From assembly GCA_026394265.1 (NCBI GenBank), contig JAPKYO010000013.1:1-64000 (forward strand): a stretch of 64,000 bases of DNA. Reading direction: 5' to 3'. Shown here in pieces: positions 32,834-41,551 of the stretch (positions are counted from its first letter, which is position 1; the number at the start of each line of letters is the position of its first letter). The translations under genes were made by a program, and so were the position numbers. The notes under the pieces are model-generated. The model was not told the origin of the DNA and ran no database searches. It saw only the letters and a list, made by a program, of their open reading frames with translations. The DNA comes from Candidatus Bathyarchaeota archaeon. GTDB taxonomy: Archaea > Thermoproteota > Bathyarchaeia > TCS64.

Positions 32834-33129
32834 GCCGTCCCTCTTCGGGGGAGATCCTCGTTCTTCATTATGGCGATGTACTGCTCGTATTTCGACTTGA
32901 TGGCGAGTCCCCCGTCGGTGATCTTGTAGAAGCAGCGCCCCTCGACCTCGTTGTCGTCCCTCGCGACGTAGTTCAGCGAGCAGAGGTCGTTGAGGTGGTG
33001 GTAGACGTTTCCTATGTCGTTGTCGTCGAGGTAGATGTGGAACTGGTCCTTCATGGTCTTCCATATGTCGTAGCCGTAGGACTCGTGCCCTGTGGCGGAG
33101 TTGTTGGAGATTATGGCGAGTATCTTCAT
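32830..33129 (-). CDS. PadR-like winged-helix regulator
   Basis: A roughly 99-residue winged-helix protein. ATGHESYGYDIWKTM matches the PadR N-terminal helix ('SGYEI'), and IGNVYHHLNDLCSLNYV is the recognition helix and turn. I place the start at ATG 33127-33129, because the minus-strand TATA box (CTTATAAGG, about 33179-33187) puts transcription near 33157, downstream of the longer frame's ATG at 33165. It is divergent from TFB across a short AT-rich region containing palindromes, so it may control TFB or itself. Confidence 0.72.
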   Translation of the reverse strand: MKILAIISNNSATGHESYGYDIWKTMKDQFHIYLDDNDIGNVYHHLNDLCSLNYVARDDNEVEGRCFYKITDGGLAIKSKYEQYIAIMKNEDLPRRGTA

Positions 33130-33194
33130 CTTCGTGGCGCCGCAGGTGCCCTGTGGTTTAGGCAAGTTCTACCAGAAACCTTATAAGCAGCACG

Positions 33195-33227
33195 GGTATA
33201 TATAACTTACGTATATGTAAAATATAC
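33195..33227 (+). promoter_or_regulatory. TFB promoter with overlapping palindromes
   Basis: A strong TATA box TATATATAA at 33197-33205 is followed by TTACGTATATGTAA (33207-33220) and GTATAT-GTAAA-ATATAC (33211-33227), two overlapping palindromes spanning the expected start of transcription. The TFB ATG at 33268 has a ribosome site AAGGTGA at 33256-33262, so this message has a leader, unlike many here. Confidence 0.55.
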
Positions 33228-33267
33228 TCTTCTCAGGACCTACCCTCCAGAGAAGAAGGTGAGAAAG

Positions 33268-34227
33268 ATGAAGATTGAAGAAGACACGAGAAAATGCCCG
33301 AAATGCGGAAACGCGAACATCATAAGCGACCCCGAGAATGGTGAACGCATCTGCAACCAGTGTGGCCTAGTCCTCGAGGAGACCCCGATCGACATGGGCC
33401 CGGAGTGGAGGGCATTCACGGCCGACGAGAAGAACAGCCGGAGCCGGACGGGCCTAGGTCCATCCCTGACCCTCTACGACAAGGGCCTATCGACCGTATT
33501 CAGGGGGGACAGAGACGCCGCAGGTAGGAAGCTAAACAATGAGGCACGCCTAAAGATGGACCGCCTCAGACGCTACGACAACAGGAGCAAATTCGACGAG
33601 ACCTGGCGCAGGAACCTCAGCGTCGCCATGGCCGAGCTCGACAGGATATCGGTCGTACTCCACATCCCAAGCAACGTTAAGGAACAGGCAGCCCTCATAT
33701 ACCGCAAGGCACTCAAAGCGGACCTCATAAGGGGCCGGAGCATCGACGCCTTCGTAGCCGCGTCCATATACGCGGCGTGCAGGGCAACCGAGGTACCACG
33801 CCCGATAAAGAAGGTATCAGAGGCAAGCACAAGAGACCACGCAGAAGTCGCCAGAACTTACAGGCTCCTAATCAAGGAGCTGAAGCTCAGGATGCCCGTA
33901 GACGAGCCCATGAAGTTCGTCCCAAGCATCGCGGCCAAGCTGAGACTGAGACGGGACACCGAGCAGAATGCGATAAACATACTAAAGTCCGCGAAGATCA
34001 GGCAGGGGCTCGCGGGCAAGGACCCCCGTGGCCTCGCCGCGGCGGCGCTCTACATGGCGTGTATAAAAAACGACGACAAGCGCATCCAGAAAGACGTGGC
34101 TATCGCGGCCGGAACAACCGAGGTCACCCTCAGGAACAGGCTCCGCGGCCTCATAGAGGTTACCACACCTTCCCAGCCGGTTCAGTCCCTGATTGATGTG
34201 ACCCTCTCGGTACCCGTCACAGCGTGA
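33268..34227 (+). CDS. tfb: Transcription initiation factor B
   Basis: A 319-residue TFIIB homologue that recruits RNA polymerase to TBP-bound promoters. The N-terminal zinc ribbon CPKCG...CNQCG is followed by the B-reader region (SRSRTGLGPS) and two cyclin folds (about residues 120-210 and 215-310) ending in a second-repeat recognition helix (TTEVTLRNRLRGL). ATG 33268 is preferred over the upstream GTG at 33259 because AAGGTGA lies five bases before it. The strong, palindrome-rich promoter and the divergent PadR-like gene suggest regulation. Confidence 0.97.
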   Translation: MKIEEDTRKCPKCGNANIISDPENGERICNQCGLVLEETPIDMGPEWRAFTADEKNSRSRTGLGPSLTLYDKGLSTVFRGDRDAAGRKLNNEARLKMDRLRRYDNRSKFDETWRRNLSVAMAELDRISVVLHIPSNVKEQAALIYRKALKADLIRGRSIDAFVAASIYAACRATEVPRPIKKVSEASTRDHAEVARTYRLLIKELKLRMPVDEPMKFVPSIAAKLRLRRDTEQNAINILKSAKIRQGLAGKDPRGLAAAALYMACIKNDDKRIQKDVAIAAGTTEVTLRNRLRGLIEVTTPSQPVQSLIDVTLSVPVTA

Positions 34228-34284
34228 TGCGGCTAGGCTAACCCTTTTTAACGCCATACCCTTCCTTCTGCCTCGATACAAGTC

Positions 34285-34557
34285 ATGGCAGAGGGAAAAA
34301 ACCCCGAGAAGAAGAAGCTCACCGTCGATGAAACCATGCGTAGAATGAGGCCCTTCTTCGTAATGCTGATGATGTTTCCCCTCATTGGTATGATAGCGGC
34401 GATGATCATCGTCTACATGATACAGCCTAAGAACCTTCTACTTATCGAGAGCCTGATTTTTTTCTCAATGGCCATATTCGTAGTGACCACATACCTCTTC
34501 ATTAAACGCATGGGGCAATTTTCTACGAAGAAACCCGCTGAATTAACCTCAAAATAG
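34285..34557 (+). CDS. Small two-helix membrane protein
   Basis: A 90-residue protein with a basic cytosolic N-terminus (KNPEKKKLTVDETMRRMR), two hydrophobic helices (about residues 23-46 and 52-72), and a basic tail. No family is recognised. It has its own TATA-like TTTTTAAC upstream and precedes the ATP synthase subunit I gene by 86 bases, so it may be an assembly or accessory protein of that complex. That is inference from position only. Confidence 0.6.
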   Translation: MAEGKNPEKKKLTVDETMRRMRPFFVMLMMFPLIGMIAAMIIVYMIQPKNLLLIESLIFFSMAIFVVTTYLFIKRMGQFSTKKPAELTSK

Positions 34558-34643
34558 GCCGGGTGAAATTTTGTGAAGGCACAGAACATATATGTGCCCT
34601 AAAGTTTTTAATGGGAAGAACCGCATTAAGGTGAGTTGCCTTG

Positions 34644-36809
34644 ATGAAAAAAGTCACAATCATCACCTTCCCGGAGTACGAGAGTCTTGTACTCGACTCC
34701 CTCGGCTCCGCGGGTGTGACCCAGCTCAAAGAGGTCACCGGCCCCGACTACGACGAGTATCGGAAGGAGGCTACCGGACCTGACTATAAGGCACTTTTCG
34801 GTGAGGTAGAACCCCGCTACAAGGACCTTCAGAGACTCATAAGCTTCCAGATTGACCGTACGACGCCGAGCCTCGATGTCCTCAGAGACTATGCTAGGAA
34901 CCCAGAGATCAAAACCAAGGCGACTGTACAGCAGCTCGACCGGATACTGGTCCTGCTCAGGGGGGCGAAGGAAGCCCAGTCCAACGAAGCTGAGAGGATC
35001 ACTAAGGAACTGGACGAGAAAGTGAGCAAGGGAAGCGCCATCTATCACGAGAAGAAGCGAACCCTGATCGATCAGCAGTCTCGCTGGATGGTGAAGATCG
35101 AGTTCCTCAAGGCGCTGGGCACCGACGACTTGAAGGGCAGCCTAGGGAACGGCGTGATACACACCGAGTTCGTTAAGCGCCTCGAGCAGCACCTGGTGAA
35201 GCAGACGGAGGTCAAGATCAAGGCGACGTCGATCTCCCCCTCTGTGAGCTTCATCATCGTTAACGGTCCTCAGGAACTTGAAAAGTGGGTCAATGACCTC
35301 TTCCTAGTCTTCGAGGTCGCGGACATATCGACCATCCTGGGCGCAGACGCGAAAACAGTTGTCGACCCCACAAAGAGGGTGAAGACGCTCGAAAAGCTTC
35401 AGGCGGAGATGGCGACGTGGGTTGAAGGCATATCCGCTAAGGGCGACACCTTCGAGGAGAAGATAGCCTCGATGGAGAACAACCACCAGGAGACGCTAAA
35501 GCTCCTCGAACAAGAAAAAGAGGAGAAACTCAAGGCATCGGCAGAGCAGTGGAGTGAGCGCTCCGCAAAGATAGAGACCGATGTAAAGGAGAAGGAGATG
35601 AAGGCGCTAAGTGAGATTGCCTTCAACTATAACCTGCTCCGCCTCGGCGCAGACAAACGCGCTCCCGTGATGAGGACGAAAGTCTTCAGTATACTCCAAG
35701 GCTGGACCCCCGCTGAAAACATCGCCGAGTTCAAGGCGGCGTTGAGTGTGGTCGAGGCGAAGATCGGAGAGACGATAATCGCTGATGTCGAGGACATCGA
35801 GCACGGCGCCAAGGGCGTTCCGACGCCGACGCCGAACATGAAGCCAAGCATACTCCTCCCGACGTGGAAACTAACCACCCTGCGTGGCTGGCCGACCAAC
35901 AGTGAGCTGAACCCCGCATACATCAGCGTCATCGTCTTCGCGTTCCAGTTCGGTCTAATGTACGGAGACGTTGGTCAGGGGCTCGTCATCCTCATACTCG
36001 GTTTCGTATTCGCGAGCAAGTTCAAGCGTGGGATGCTGAAGTACCTCGGCGGCCTGTTCATCCCGATGGGGATCGCTGCCACCATCTTCGGTTTCCTCTA
36101 CGGCTCGATCTTCCTCAACGAGACGTTCCTCGAGCAATTCTATCACCCGATCATGCCGAACCCTATCCACCAGACGACCAAGTTGCTGCTGTTAGTCTTC
36201 GAGATTGCGGCTATCGAGATCATTCTTGGCCTGTGCATAGGTGCCTACAACCAGATCAAGAAGGGCAACCCGGTGGGCGCCCTCGGCGAGCACGGCCTGG
36301 GCATGATCCTGTACGTCGGTGGCCTCTACATGACCGCGATGTACTTCATATCAATACACATGAACTTCATGATGGCGCTCACTTACCCCGGCTTCTACGT
36401 GATGATACTCGGGATGCTCCTGAGCTTCGCGGAGCCGGTGATTCACAGCATACAGCACGGTCACGGAGTTGGGATGGAGAGCATCGGCGAGGGCGTAGGC
36501 GGACTGCTTATGACCTTCGTCGAGGGGCTGGCGAACCTCTTCAGCTTCCTTCGTATCGCCGCGTTCGCATTGGCTCACGCGAGCCTCGCGATCGCTGCGG
36601 AGGCGCTGAGCGCGGCAATCGTCCTGCCGATACCCATCCCGATCGGCCTCGTGATCATGAACATCGTGGCGCTCACCTTCGAGCTCATATCCAGCACGGT
36701 TCAGAGCCTGAGGCTGCTTTACTACGAGTTCATGGGCAAGTTCTTCGACGGGAAGGGGGTCCCGTTCAAGCCGTTCACCTTGCCGAAGGAGAAGCGAATA
36801 TCCGAGTGA
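34644..36809 (+). CDS. atpI: A-type ATP synthase subunit I
   Basis: A 721-residue stator/proton-channel subunit (equivalent of V-ATPase subunit a). The N-terminal half (1-370) is cytosolic with long charged coiled coils (for example 260-330). The C-terminal half has seven or eight membrane helices, with the MYGDVGQGL segment and the functional arginines in FLRIAAFALAHASLAIAAE and VQSLRLLYYEFMGKFF. ATG 34644 follows GGTGA by nine bases. TTG at 34641 is also possible. Only subunit K follows here. The catalytic subunits are not in this window. Confidence 0.95.
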   Translation: MKKVTIITFPEYESLVLDSLGSAGVTQLKEVTGPDYDEYRKEATGPDYKALFGEVEPRYKDLQRLISFQIDRTTPSLDVLRDYARNPEIKTKATVQQLDRILVLLRGAKEAQSNEAERITKELDEKVSKGSAIYHEKKRTLIDQQSRWMVKIEFLKALGTDDLKGSLGNGVIHTEFVKRLEQHLVKQTEVKIKATSISPSVSFIIVNGPQELEKWVNDLFLVFEVADISTILGADAKTVVDPTKRVKTLEKLQAEMATWVEGISAKGDTFEEKIASMENNHQETLKLLEQEKEEKLKASAEQWSERSAKIETDVKEKEMKALSEIAFNYNLLRLGADKRAPVMRTKVFSILQGWTPAENIAEFKAALSVVEAKIGETIIADVEDIEHGAKGVPTPTPNMKPSILLPTWKLTTLRGWPTNSELNPAYISVIVFAFQFGLMYGDVGQGLVILILGFVFASKFKRGMLKYLGGLFIPMGIAATIFGFLYGSIFLNETFLEQFYHPIMPNPIHQTTKLLLLVFEIAAIEIILGLCIGAYNQIKKGNPVGALGEHGLGMILYVGGLYMTAMYFISIHMNFMMALTYPGFYVMILGMLLSFAEPVIHSIQHGHGVGMESIGEGVGGLLMTFVEGLANLFSFLRIAAFALAHASLAIAAEALSAAIVLPIPIPIGLVIMNIVALTFELISSTVQSLRLLYYEFMGKFFDGKGVPFKPFTLPKEKRISE

Positions 36810-36925
36810 CCCCCGTTTAGAAAAAGGTTATAAACGAAACAGATGACCTATAGGAGAAAAAGGTGTGGAATATCGAATGATCTACTCTGAGGCAACCCAC
36901 CGTTTGATGGAGGGGAGGCTCTGAG

Positions 36926-37354
36926 ATGGTTGATTTTCTTCCCGCTGCAATAGTTGTCGGCGCTAGCATCGTCGGCGCGGCGTATATAATGTCCCAGGGA
37001 GCAATCGTTGGGGCATCCGCGGAGGTCGAGAAGAAGAGCACCGTCTGGGGAGCTGCCCTGAATGCTTTCGGTGGTTTTATGATCGTTTTGAGCGTACTCT
37101 TTACGATCATCATATTGGCTGGAGGTGAAACTGGAGTGATACCTGAGACTGCATGGCCCCTCCTGACTGGAGCGATGACGATGATTGGAGCCGGCTTCGC
37201 TGCCGCACTCTGTATCATGGTCGCCGCGAAGGCAGGTTCCGAGATGTTGAGCGAGAAGCCTGAGCTTTCGATCTGGGCTCTGCTCTTCATCGCTCTCGGT
37301 GAGGGTCTCGCCATCTACGGTCTAATCGTCACCATTCTAATGGTGAACAAGTAG
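36926..37354 (+). CDS. atpK: A-type ATP synthase proteolipid subunit K (four-helix)
   Basis: A 142-residue rotor-ring subunit with four membrane helices (two tandem hairpins). The ion-binding carboxylate E126 lies in FIALGEGLAIYG in the last helix. The equivalent position in the first hairpin is Gly50 (NAFGGFM), so there is one carboxylate per four helices, as in V-type rings. It is preceded by a TATA box (GTTATAAACG, about 36828) and a strong ribosome site GGAGGGGAGG. It probably forms a small membrane-sector operon with subunit I. Confidence 0.93.
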   Translation: MVDFLPAAIVVGASIVGAAYIMSQGAIVGASAEVEKKSTVWGAALNAFGGFMIVLSVLFTIIILAGGETGVIPETAWPLLTGAMTMIGAGFAAALCIMVAAKAGSEMLSEKPELSIWALLFIALGEGLAIYGLIVTILMVNK

Positions 37355-37440
37355 CCGTAGGGCGGGCCACCCCGACCCACTTCCTTCTCTTCTTAATACT
37401 TTTCGGAGCAACAATAACACCCCCGGCTGATGCCATGGAT

Positions 37441-37479
37441 GTGTTAATCTTGCTCGGAAACCCTTTTAATAATTAACAC
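37441..37479. promoter_or_regulatory. Candidate purine operator at purS promoter
   Basis: GTGTTAAT at 37441-37448 and ATTAACAC at 37472-37479 are perfect inverted copies flanking 23 bases that include the TATA-like CTTTTAATAATT. The downstream arm is part of AATTAACACG, also found upstream of purC (46364-46373). A perfect hairpin AGGGCTTTTAGCCCT follows near 37495 in the leader. Confidence 0.5.
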
Positions 37480-37526
37480 GGTTGTTTACCCCAAGGGCTT
37501 TTAGCCCTACCGTGGATGGATTAGGC

Positions 37527-37778
37527 ATGAAGTTCAAGGCCTTCGTCTACGTCACCCTCAAGGCGGGCTACAGCGACCCCGAGGGGGAGACGACAGCTCA
37601 CGCCCTCAGGGGGCTGGGCTACTCGGTTGATGATGTCCGGTCGAGCAAGGCGTACGAGGTCTCGTTCGAGGCCGCCGACCGGGGGAAGGCGGAGAAGCTG
37701 CTTGACGAGATGTGCAGGCGGCTACTGACGAACCCAACGAAAGACGACTACCGCTTCGAGATAAGTGAGCTGAGATGA
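37527..37778 (+). CDS. purS: Phosphoribosylformylglycinamidine synthase, PurS subunit
   Basis: An 83-residue small subunit that bridges PurL and PurQ in FGAM synthase (fourth step of purine synthesis) and helps channel ammonia. The family pattern KAFVYVTLKAGYSDPEG is followed by the ALRGLGYSVDDVRSSKAYEV fold. ATG 37527 is chosen because it starts at the first conserved strand. Its stop overlaps the purL start as ATGA, and purL in turn overlaps purQ, giving a tight three-gene operon. Confidence 0.93.
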   Translation: MKFKAFVYVTLKAGYSDPEGETTAHALRGLGYSVDDVRSSKAYEVSFEAADRGKAEKLLDEMCRRLLTNPTKDDYRFEISELR

Positions 37779-40147
37779 GTAGGATCACCCGGAGCAAGCA
37801 GCCCTTCGAGCACTTCCACGTAGACCTACTTAACGCCAAGGATGGCGATCTCAAGGAGATCGGTAAGACCCTTGGTCTCGGCCTGAGTCTTGAGGAGCTA
37901 CGCTACATCAGGGACCACTACCTCCTACGCGAGAGGAAGGCGACCGATGTAGAGCTCCAGACCTATGACCAGACCTTCAGCGAGCACTGCAGCCACAAGA
38001 GCTTCCGGGGCGTCGTGGTGACCCCCGAGGGGAAGGTGGATGGGTTGCTGAAGACCTACATCAGGCGCGTCGTCGAGGAGCTGAAGCCTTCGTGGTGTTT
38101 CAGCGTCTTCGAGGATAACGCGGGCATCGTCGACCTTGAGGGGGATTACAAGGTTGCGATCAAGGTTGAGACACATAATCATCCGTCGGCTATCGAGCCC
38201 TTTGGCGGGGCGGCTACTGGGTTGGGCGGCGTCATCAGGGACATACTAGGCGTCTGGGCGGACCCGATAGCCTGCACCGACGTGCTCTGCTTCGGCCCAC
38301 TCGACTATCCCTGGGAGAAGCTGCCCGAGGGTGTGAAGCACCCGACGTACCTCTTCAACGGAGTCGTCGACGGCATCGGCAGCTACGGCAACAGCATAGG
38401 CATCCCGACGGTCAACGGGGCGACCCTCTTCGCCGACGAGTACACGGGCAACGTCGTCGTCTACGCGGGCTGCATCGGCGTCCTCAAGGCGGACCAGTAT
38501 ATCCACCGGGGGAAGTCGGGCGACTACTGCGTCCTCGCCGGCGGGCGCACGGGCCTCGACGGCATCCACGGCGTCACATTCGCCTCGGCTGAGCTGACGA
38601 AGGAGTCCGAGCAGGTCTCCCGACCCGCCGTCCAGATAGCGAACCCAATCGAGGAAGAGAAGCTTAAGCGCGCCATCCAGCAGATAAGTGAGCTACGGCT
38701 CGGGTCCGCCATCACAGATATCGGCGGTGGCGGGCTTAGCTGCGGCGTCTGCGAGACCGCGGATAAGTACGACCTCGGCATCGACGTTGACCTCGACAAG
38801 ATCCCGCTCAAGGCCGCGAACATGGCGCCATGGGAGATCTGGATCTCCGAGAGCCAGGAGCGTATGCTCCTCGTCATCCCCCCCGAGAACCTCGACCGCG
38901 TCCTCAAGATATTCAGGGATGAGCAGACCGAGGCAAACGCCATCGGGCGCTACAACGACTCAGGCGTCGCCAAACTCACCTACAAGGGGGTAAAGGTCGC
39001 GGACATCCAACTCAAGTCCCTCTTCAACCCGCCGAAGACGACTCGTAAGGCGGAGTGGAGCGACCCGAAGCTTGAGGAACCAACATTCAACAAGCCGAAG
39101 GACCTCGGCTCGGTGCTGCTCAATCTCCTCGCGGGATACAACACCGCGAGCAAGGAGAAGGTGGTGCGCCGCTACGATCAGGAGGTAAAGGGGCAGACCG
39201 TCGTCAAGCCCATGCAGGGATGGAACGCCGGCCCGAGCGACGGCGCGGTCGTCAAGCCTCTCGTGGACTCGATGATCGGCGTCTCAATCAGCTCAGGGAT
39301 CAACCCCCGGTACGGGAAGATCAGCCCATACTGGATGGCGGCGAGCGTAATAGATGAGGCCATCAGGAACAACGTCGCCGTCGGGGGGCGCAGGATCGCC
39401 CTCCTCGACAACTTCACGTGGGGCAGCCCCGAGTACAAGGATAGGATCGGCAGCCTCGTCGAAGCCTGCAAGGCGTGCTACGACTTTGGTATCGCATACG
39501 GGACGCCATTCATCTCGGGCAAGGACAGCCTCTACAACGAGTCACCACTTGGCCCAATCGTGCCGACGTTGCTAATCACCGCTCTCGGCATCGTGCCGAG
39601 CGTCGAAGGCGTAATCACGATGGATCTGAAGGCCGCCGGCAACAGGCTATACCTCGTCGGGGAGACCGCTCCCGAGTTGGGCGGCTCCGAGTACTACCAT
39701 ATGCTCGGATACCTCGGCGCATCTGTGCCAAGGCTCGACGCTGCGAAGACATCAACCGCGTACAGGCGCCTGACGGCGGCGATTGACGCTGGCTACGTTA
39801 GGGCGTGCCACGACCTTTCAGAGGGCGGGTTAGCCGTCTCCCTCGCCGAGATGGCGTTCACGGGTGGCCTCGGACTCGACGTAGACCTCACAAAGGTGCC
39901 GGTCACAGCCGAGATGAGGGATGACCTACTGCTCTTCAGCGAGTCGAATGGGCGCCTCCTCGTCGAGGTGTCCGAGGAGAACGCGAGTGCATTCGAGGAG
40001 TTGATGAGGGGCTCAGCAGTGGCGTGTATCGGCTCAGTCGTGAAGGAGCCCCGGATCAGTGTGACTAAGAAGGGTAAGACGGTGATCGAGTTGGAGAACG
40101 AGGAGACGATTATGGCGTGGAAGACGCCCCTGGAGGCTCGGCGATGA
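37775..40147 (+). CDS. purL: Phosphoribosylformylglycinamidine synthase, PurL subunit (small type)
   Basis: A 790-residue ATP-dependent synthetase subunit converting FGAR to FGAM, using ammonia from PurQ. Motifs include the N-terminal SEHCSHKSFRG, the metal and phosphate motifs VETHNHPSAIEPFGGAATGLGG and ITDIGGGGLSCG, and the second half's FISGKDSLYNE and CHDLSEGGLAVSLAEM. The length matches the archaeal/Gram-positive PurL that needs separate PurS and PurQ. ATGA overlaps at both ends show translational coupling. Confidence 0.97.
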   Translation: MSRITRSKQPFEHFHVDLLNAKDGDLKEIGKTLGLGLSLEELRYIRDHYLLRERKATDVELQTYDQTFSEHCSHKSFRGVVVTPEGKVDGLLKTYIRRVVEELKPSWCFSVFEDNAGIVDLEGDYKVAIKVETHNHPSAIEPFGGAATGLGGVIRDILGVWADPIACTDVLCFGPLDYPWEKLPEGVKHPTYLFNGVVDGIGSYGNSIGIPTVNGATLFADEYTGNVVVYAGCIGVLKADQYIHRGKSGDYCVLAGGRTGLDGIHGVTFASAELTKESEQVSRPAVQIANPIEEEKLKRAIQQISELRLGSAITDIGGGGLSCGVCETADKYDLGIDVDLDKIPLKAANMAPWEIWISESQERMLLVIPPENLDRVLKIFRDEQTEANAIGRYNDSGVAKLTYKGVKVADIQLKSLFNPPKTTRKAEWSDPKLEEPTFNKPKDLGSVLLNLLAGYNTASKEKVVRRYDQEVKGQTVVKPMQGWNAGPSDGAVVKPLVDSMIGVSISSGINPRYGKISPYWMAASVIDEAIRNNVAVGGRRIALLDNFTWGSPEYKDRIGSLVEACKACYDFGIAYGTPFISGKDSLYNESPLGPIVPTLLITALGIVPSVEGVITMDLKAAGNRLYLVGETAPELGGSEYYHMLGYLGASVPRLDAAKTSTAYRRLTAAIDAGYVRACHDLSEGGLAVSLAEMAFTGGLGLDVDLTKVPVTAEMRDDLLLFSESNGRLLVEVSEENASAFEELMRGSAVACIGSVVKEPRISVTKKGKTVIELENEETIMAWKTPLEARR

Positions 40148-40956
40148 AGCGCGAGGACATAAGGGTCCTGCTCATGCGGGCACCCGGCACAAACTGCGAC
40201 CTAGAGACGGTGCGCGCCTTCAGGGACCTCGGCGTCCAAGCCGAGCTACGCCACACACAGGACGTCTTCAAGACCAAGAACCTGCTCGACTACAACGTCC
40301 TCGTCTTCCCCGGTGGCTTCAGCTACGGAGACTACGTCCGTAGCGGGGCCATCTGGGCGAAGGAATGCGAGTACAGGCTGGGGCCGGAGCTTGAGCGGTT
40401 CGTGGACGAGGGGCGTCCCGTCCTCGGCGTCTGCAACGGGTTCCAGCAGCTCGTGGAGCTAGGCTTCCTCCCCGGCTTCGAGGGGAAGTCGAAGTACCCG
40501 CAGGCAGCTCTCGCGAACAGCAGCCATGGCTACCAGAACCGGTGGATCAGGATGAAGTATATTGGGCGTGGCAACTGCGGGATGATGGGTTACCTCGATA
40601 AGGAACAGGTGATCGCGTGCCCCGTGGCGCACGGTGAGGGGCGCTTCGTCTTCCCCAAGGAGGGGGAGGAGGAGATGCTCAGGAGCTTGTATGACCGCGA
40701 CATGCTGGTGTGGCGCTACGTGAGGGCGGATGGTGGCTTCGCTGAGGGGGGCTGGCCGGAGAACCCGAACGGTGCCTTCCACGACATCGCCGGCGTCTGC
40801 AACCCCGAGGGGACGGTGCTCGGCTTGATGCCCCACCCCGAGAGGGCGTATGATGGTTGGCTGATGCCCGAGTGGACGCGGACGGGGATGAGGCGCTACG
40901 GCGACGGGCGCGCCTTCTACGAGAGCATCGTCAGGTACACGGAGAGGCGCTTCTAG
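40144..40956 (+). CDS. purQ: Phosphoribosylformylglycinamidine synthase, PurQ glutaminase subunit
   Basis: A 270-residue class I glutamine amidotransferase that supplies ammonia to PurL. The nucleophile Cys lies in GVCNGFQQL, and the His-Glu pair in MPHPERA. RAPGTNCDLET opens the protein, as in relatives. ATG 40144 overlaps the purL stop as ATGA. The longer frame is a read-in from purL. A run of seven T follows the stop by 30 bases. Confidence 0.96.
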   Translation: MKREDIRVLLMRAPGTNCDLETVRAFRDLGVQAELRHTQDVFKTKNLLDYNVLVFPGGFSYGDYVRSGAIWAKECEYRLGPELERFVDEGRPVLGVCNGFQQLVELGFLPGFEGKSKYPQAALANSSHGYQNRWIRMKYIGRGNCGMMGYLDKEQVIACPVAHGEGRFVFPKEGEEEMLRSLYDRDMLVWRYVRADGGFAEGGWPENPNGAFHDIAGVCNPEGTVLGLMPHPERAYDGWLMPEWTRTGMRRYGDGRAFYESIVRYTERRF

Positions 40957-40986
40957 CCCACCAACTTACGCCACCACAGGTAACGG

Positions 40987-40993
40987 TTTTTTT
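40987..40993 (+). terminator. Oligo-T terminator after purQ
   Basis: TTTTTTT 30 bases after the purQ stop, in the gap before the convergent purE gene. It is a typical archaeal intrinsic termination tract. Confidence 0.5.
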
Positions 40994-41013
40994 CCCGCCA
41001 CTCGCGGGGGCTT

Positions 41014-41454
41014 CTAGCCCGATGCGCGCTTGCGCCTGTATTCTACGAGCTTCTCTTCGAGTTGCTTGTCGGATAGGGCGAGTATCTCGACGGCGAGTAG
41101 GGCGGCGTTCTTTGCGCCGTCGATTCCCACGGTGGCCACCGGGACGCCGGTGGGCATCTGGACGATGCTGAGGAGGGCGTCGACGCCGCCGAGCTTGACC
41201 TCCTTTGGGACGCCGATGACGGGCTTGATGGTCTGGGCGGCGACGGCTCCGGGGAGGGCGGCCGCGAGACCGGCTATGCAGATAAAGACCTGTGCATCCG
41301 TGCCCTCGACGTACTCCGCGAGCGCCTTCGGGTTCCTGTGGGCTGAGAGTGTCCTCTGCTCGTAGGCTACGCCGAACTCCTTGAGGATGCCTGCGGCTGC
41401 GTCGCTTAGCTCCTTGTCTGAGTCGCTGCCGACGATGATGGCGACCTTTGGCAT
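41014..41454 (-). CDS. purE: N5-carboxyaminoimidazole ribonucleotide mutase or AIR carboxylase
   Basis: A 146-residue PurE catalysing formation of CAIR. The motifs [15 protein letters not shown] (catalytic His) and GLAAALPG are intact. No purK is present in the window. Without PurK the protein could act as a direct AIR carboxylase (class II), but this cannot be decided here. ATG 41452-41454 starts at the first strand. It converges on the purSLQ operon and is divergent from the MFS gene. Confidence 0.93.
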   Translation of the reverse strand: MPKVAIIVGSDSDKELSDAAAGILKEFGVAYEQRTLSAHRNPKALAEYVEGTDAQVFICIAGLAAALPGAVAAQTIKPVIGVPKEVKLGGVDALLSIVQMPTGVPVATVGIDGAKNAALLAVEILALSDKQLEEKLVEYRRKRASG

Positions 41455-41551
41455 GGTTAGAATCCCCCGGGTCAGCTTATGAAAGTAGCCCCCGGCGTGG
41501 GAGGAGTTATATGGGGTGAGGGTGCCTCGATCGTCTCGTCGGGTTTCCGTT

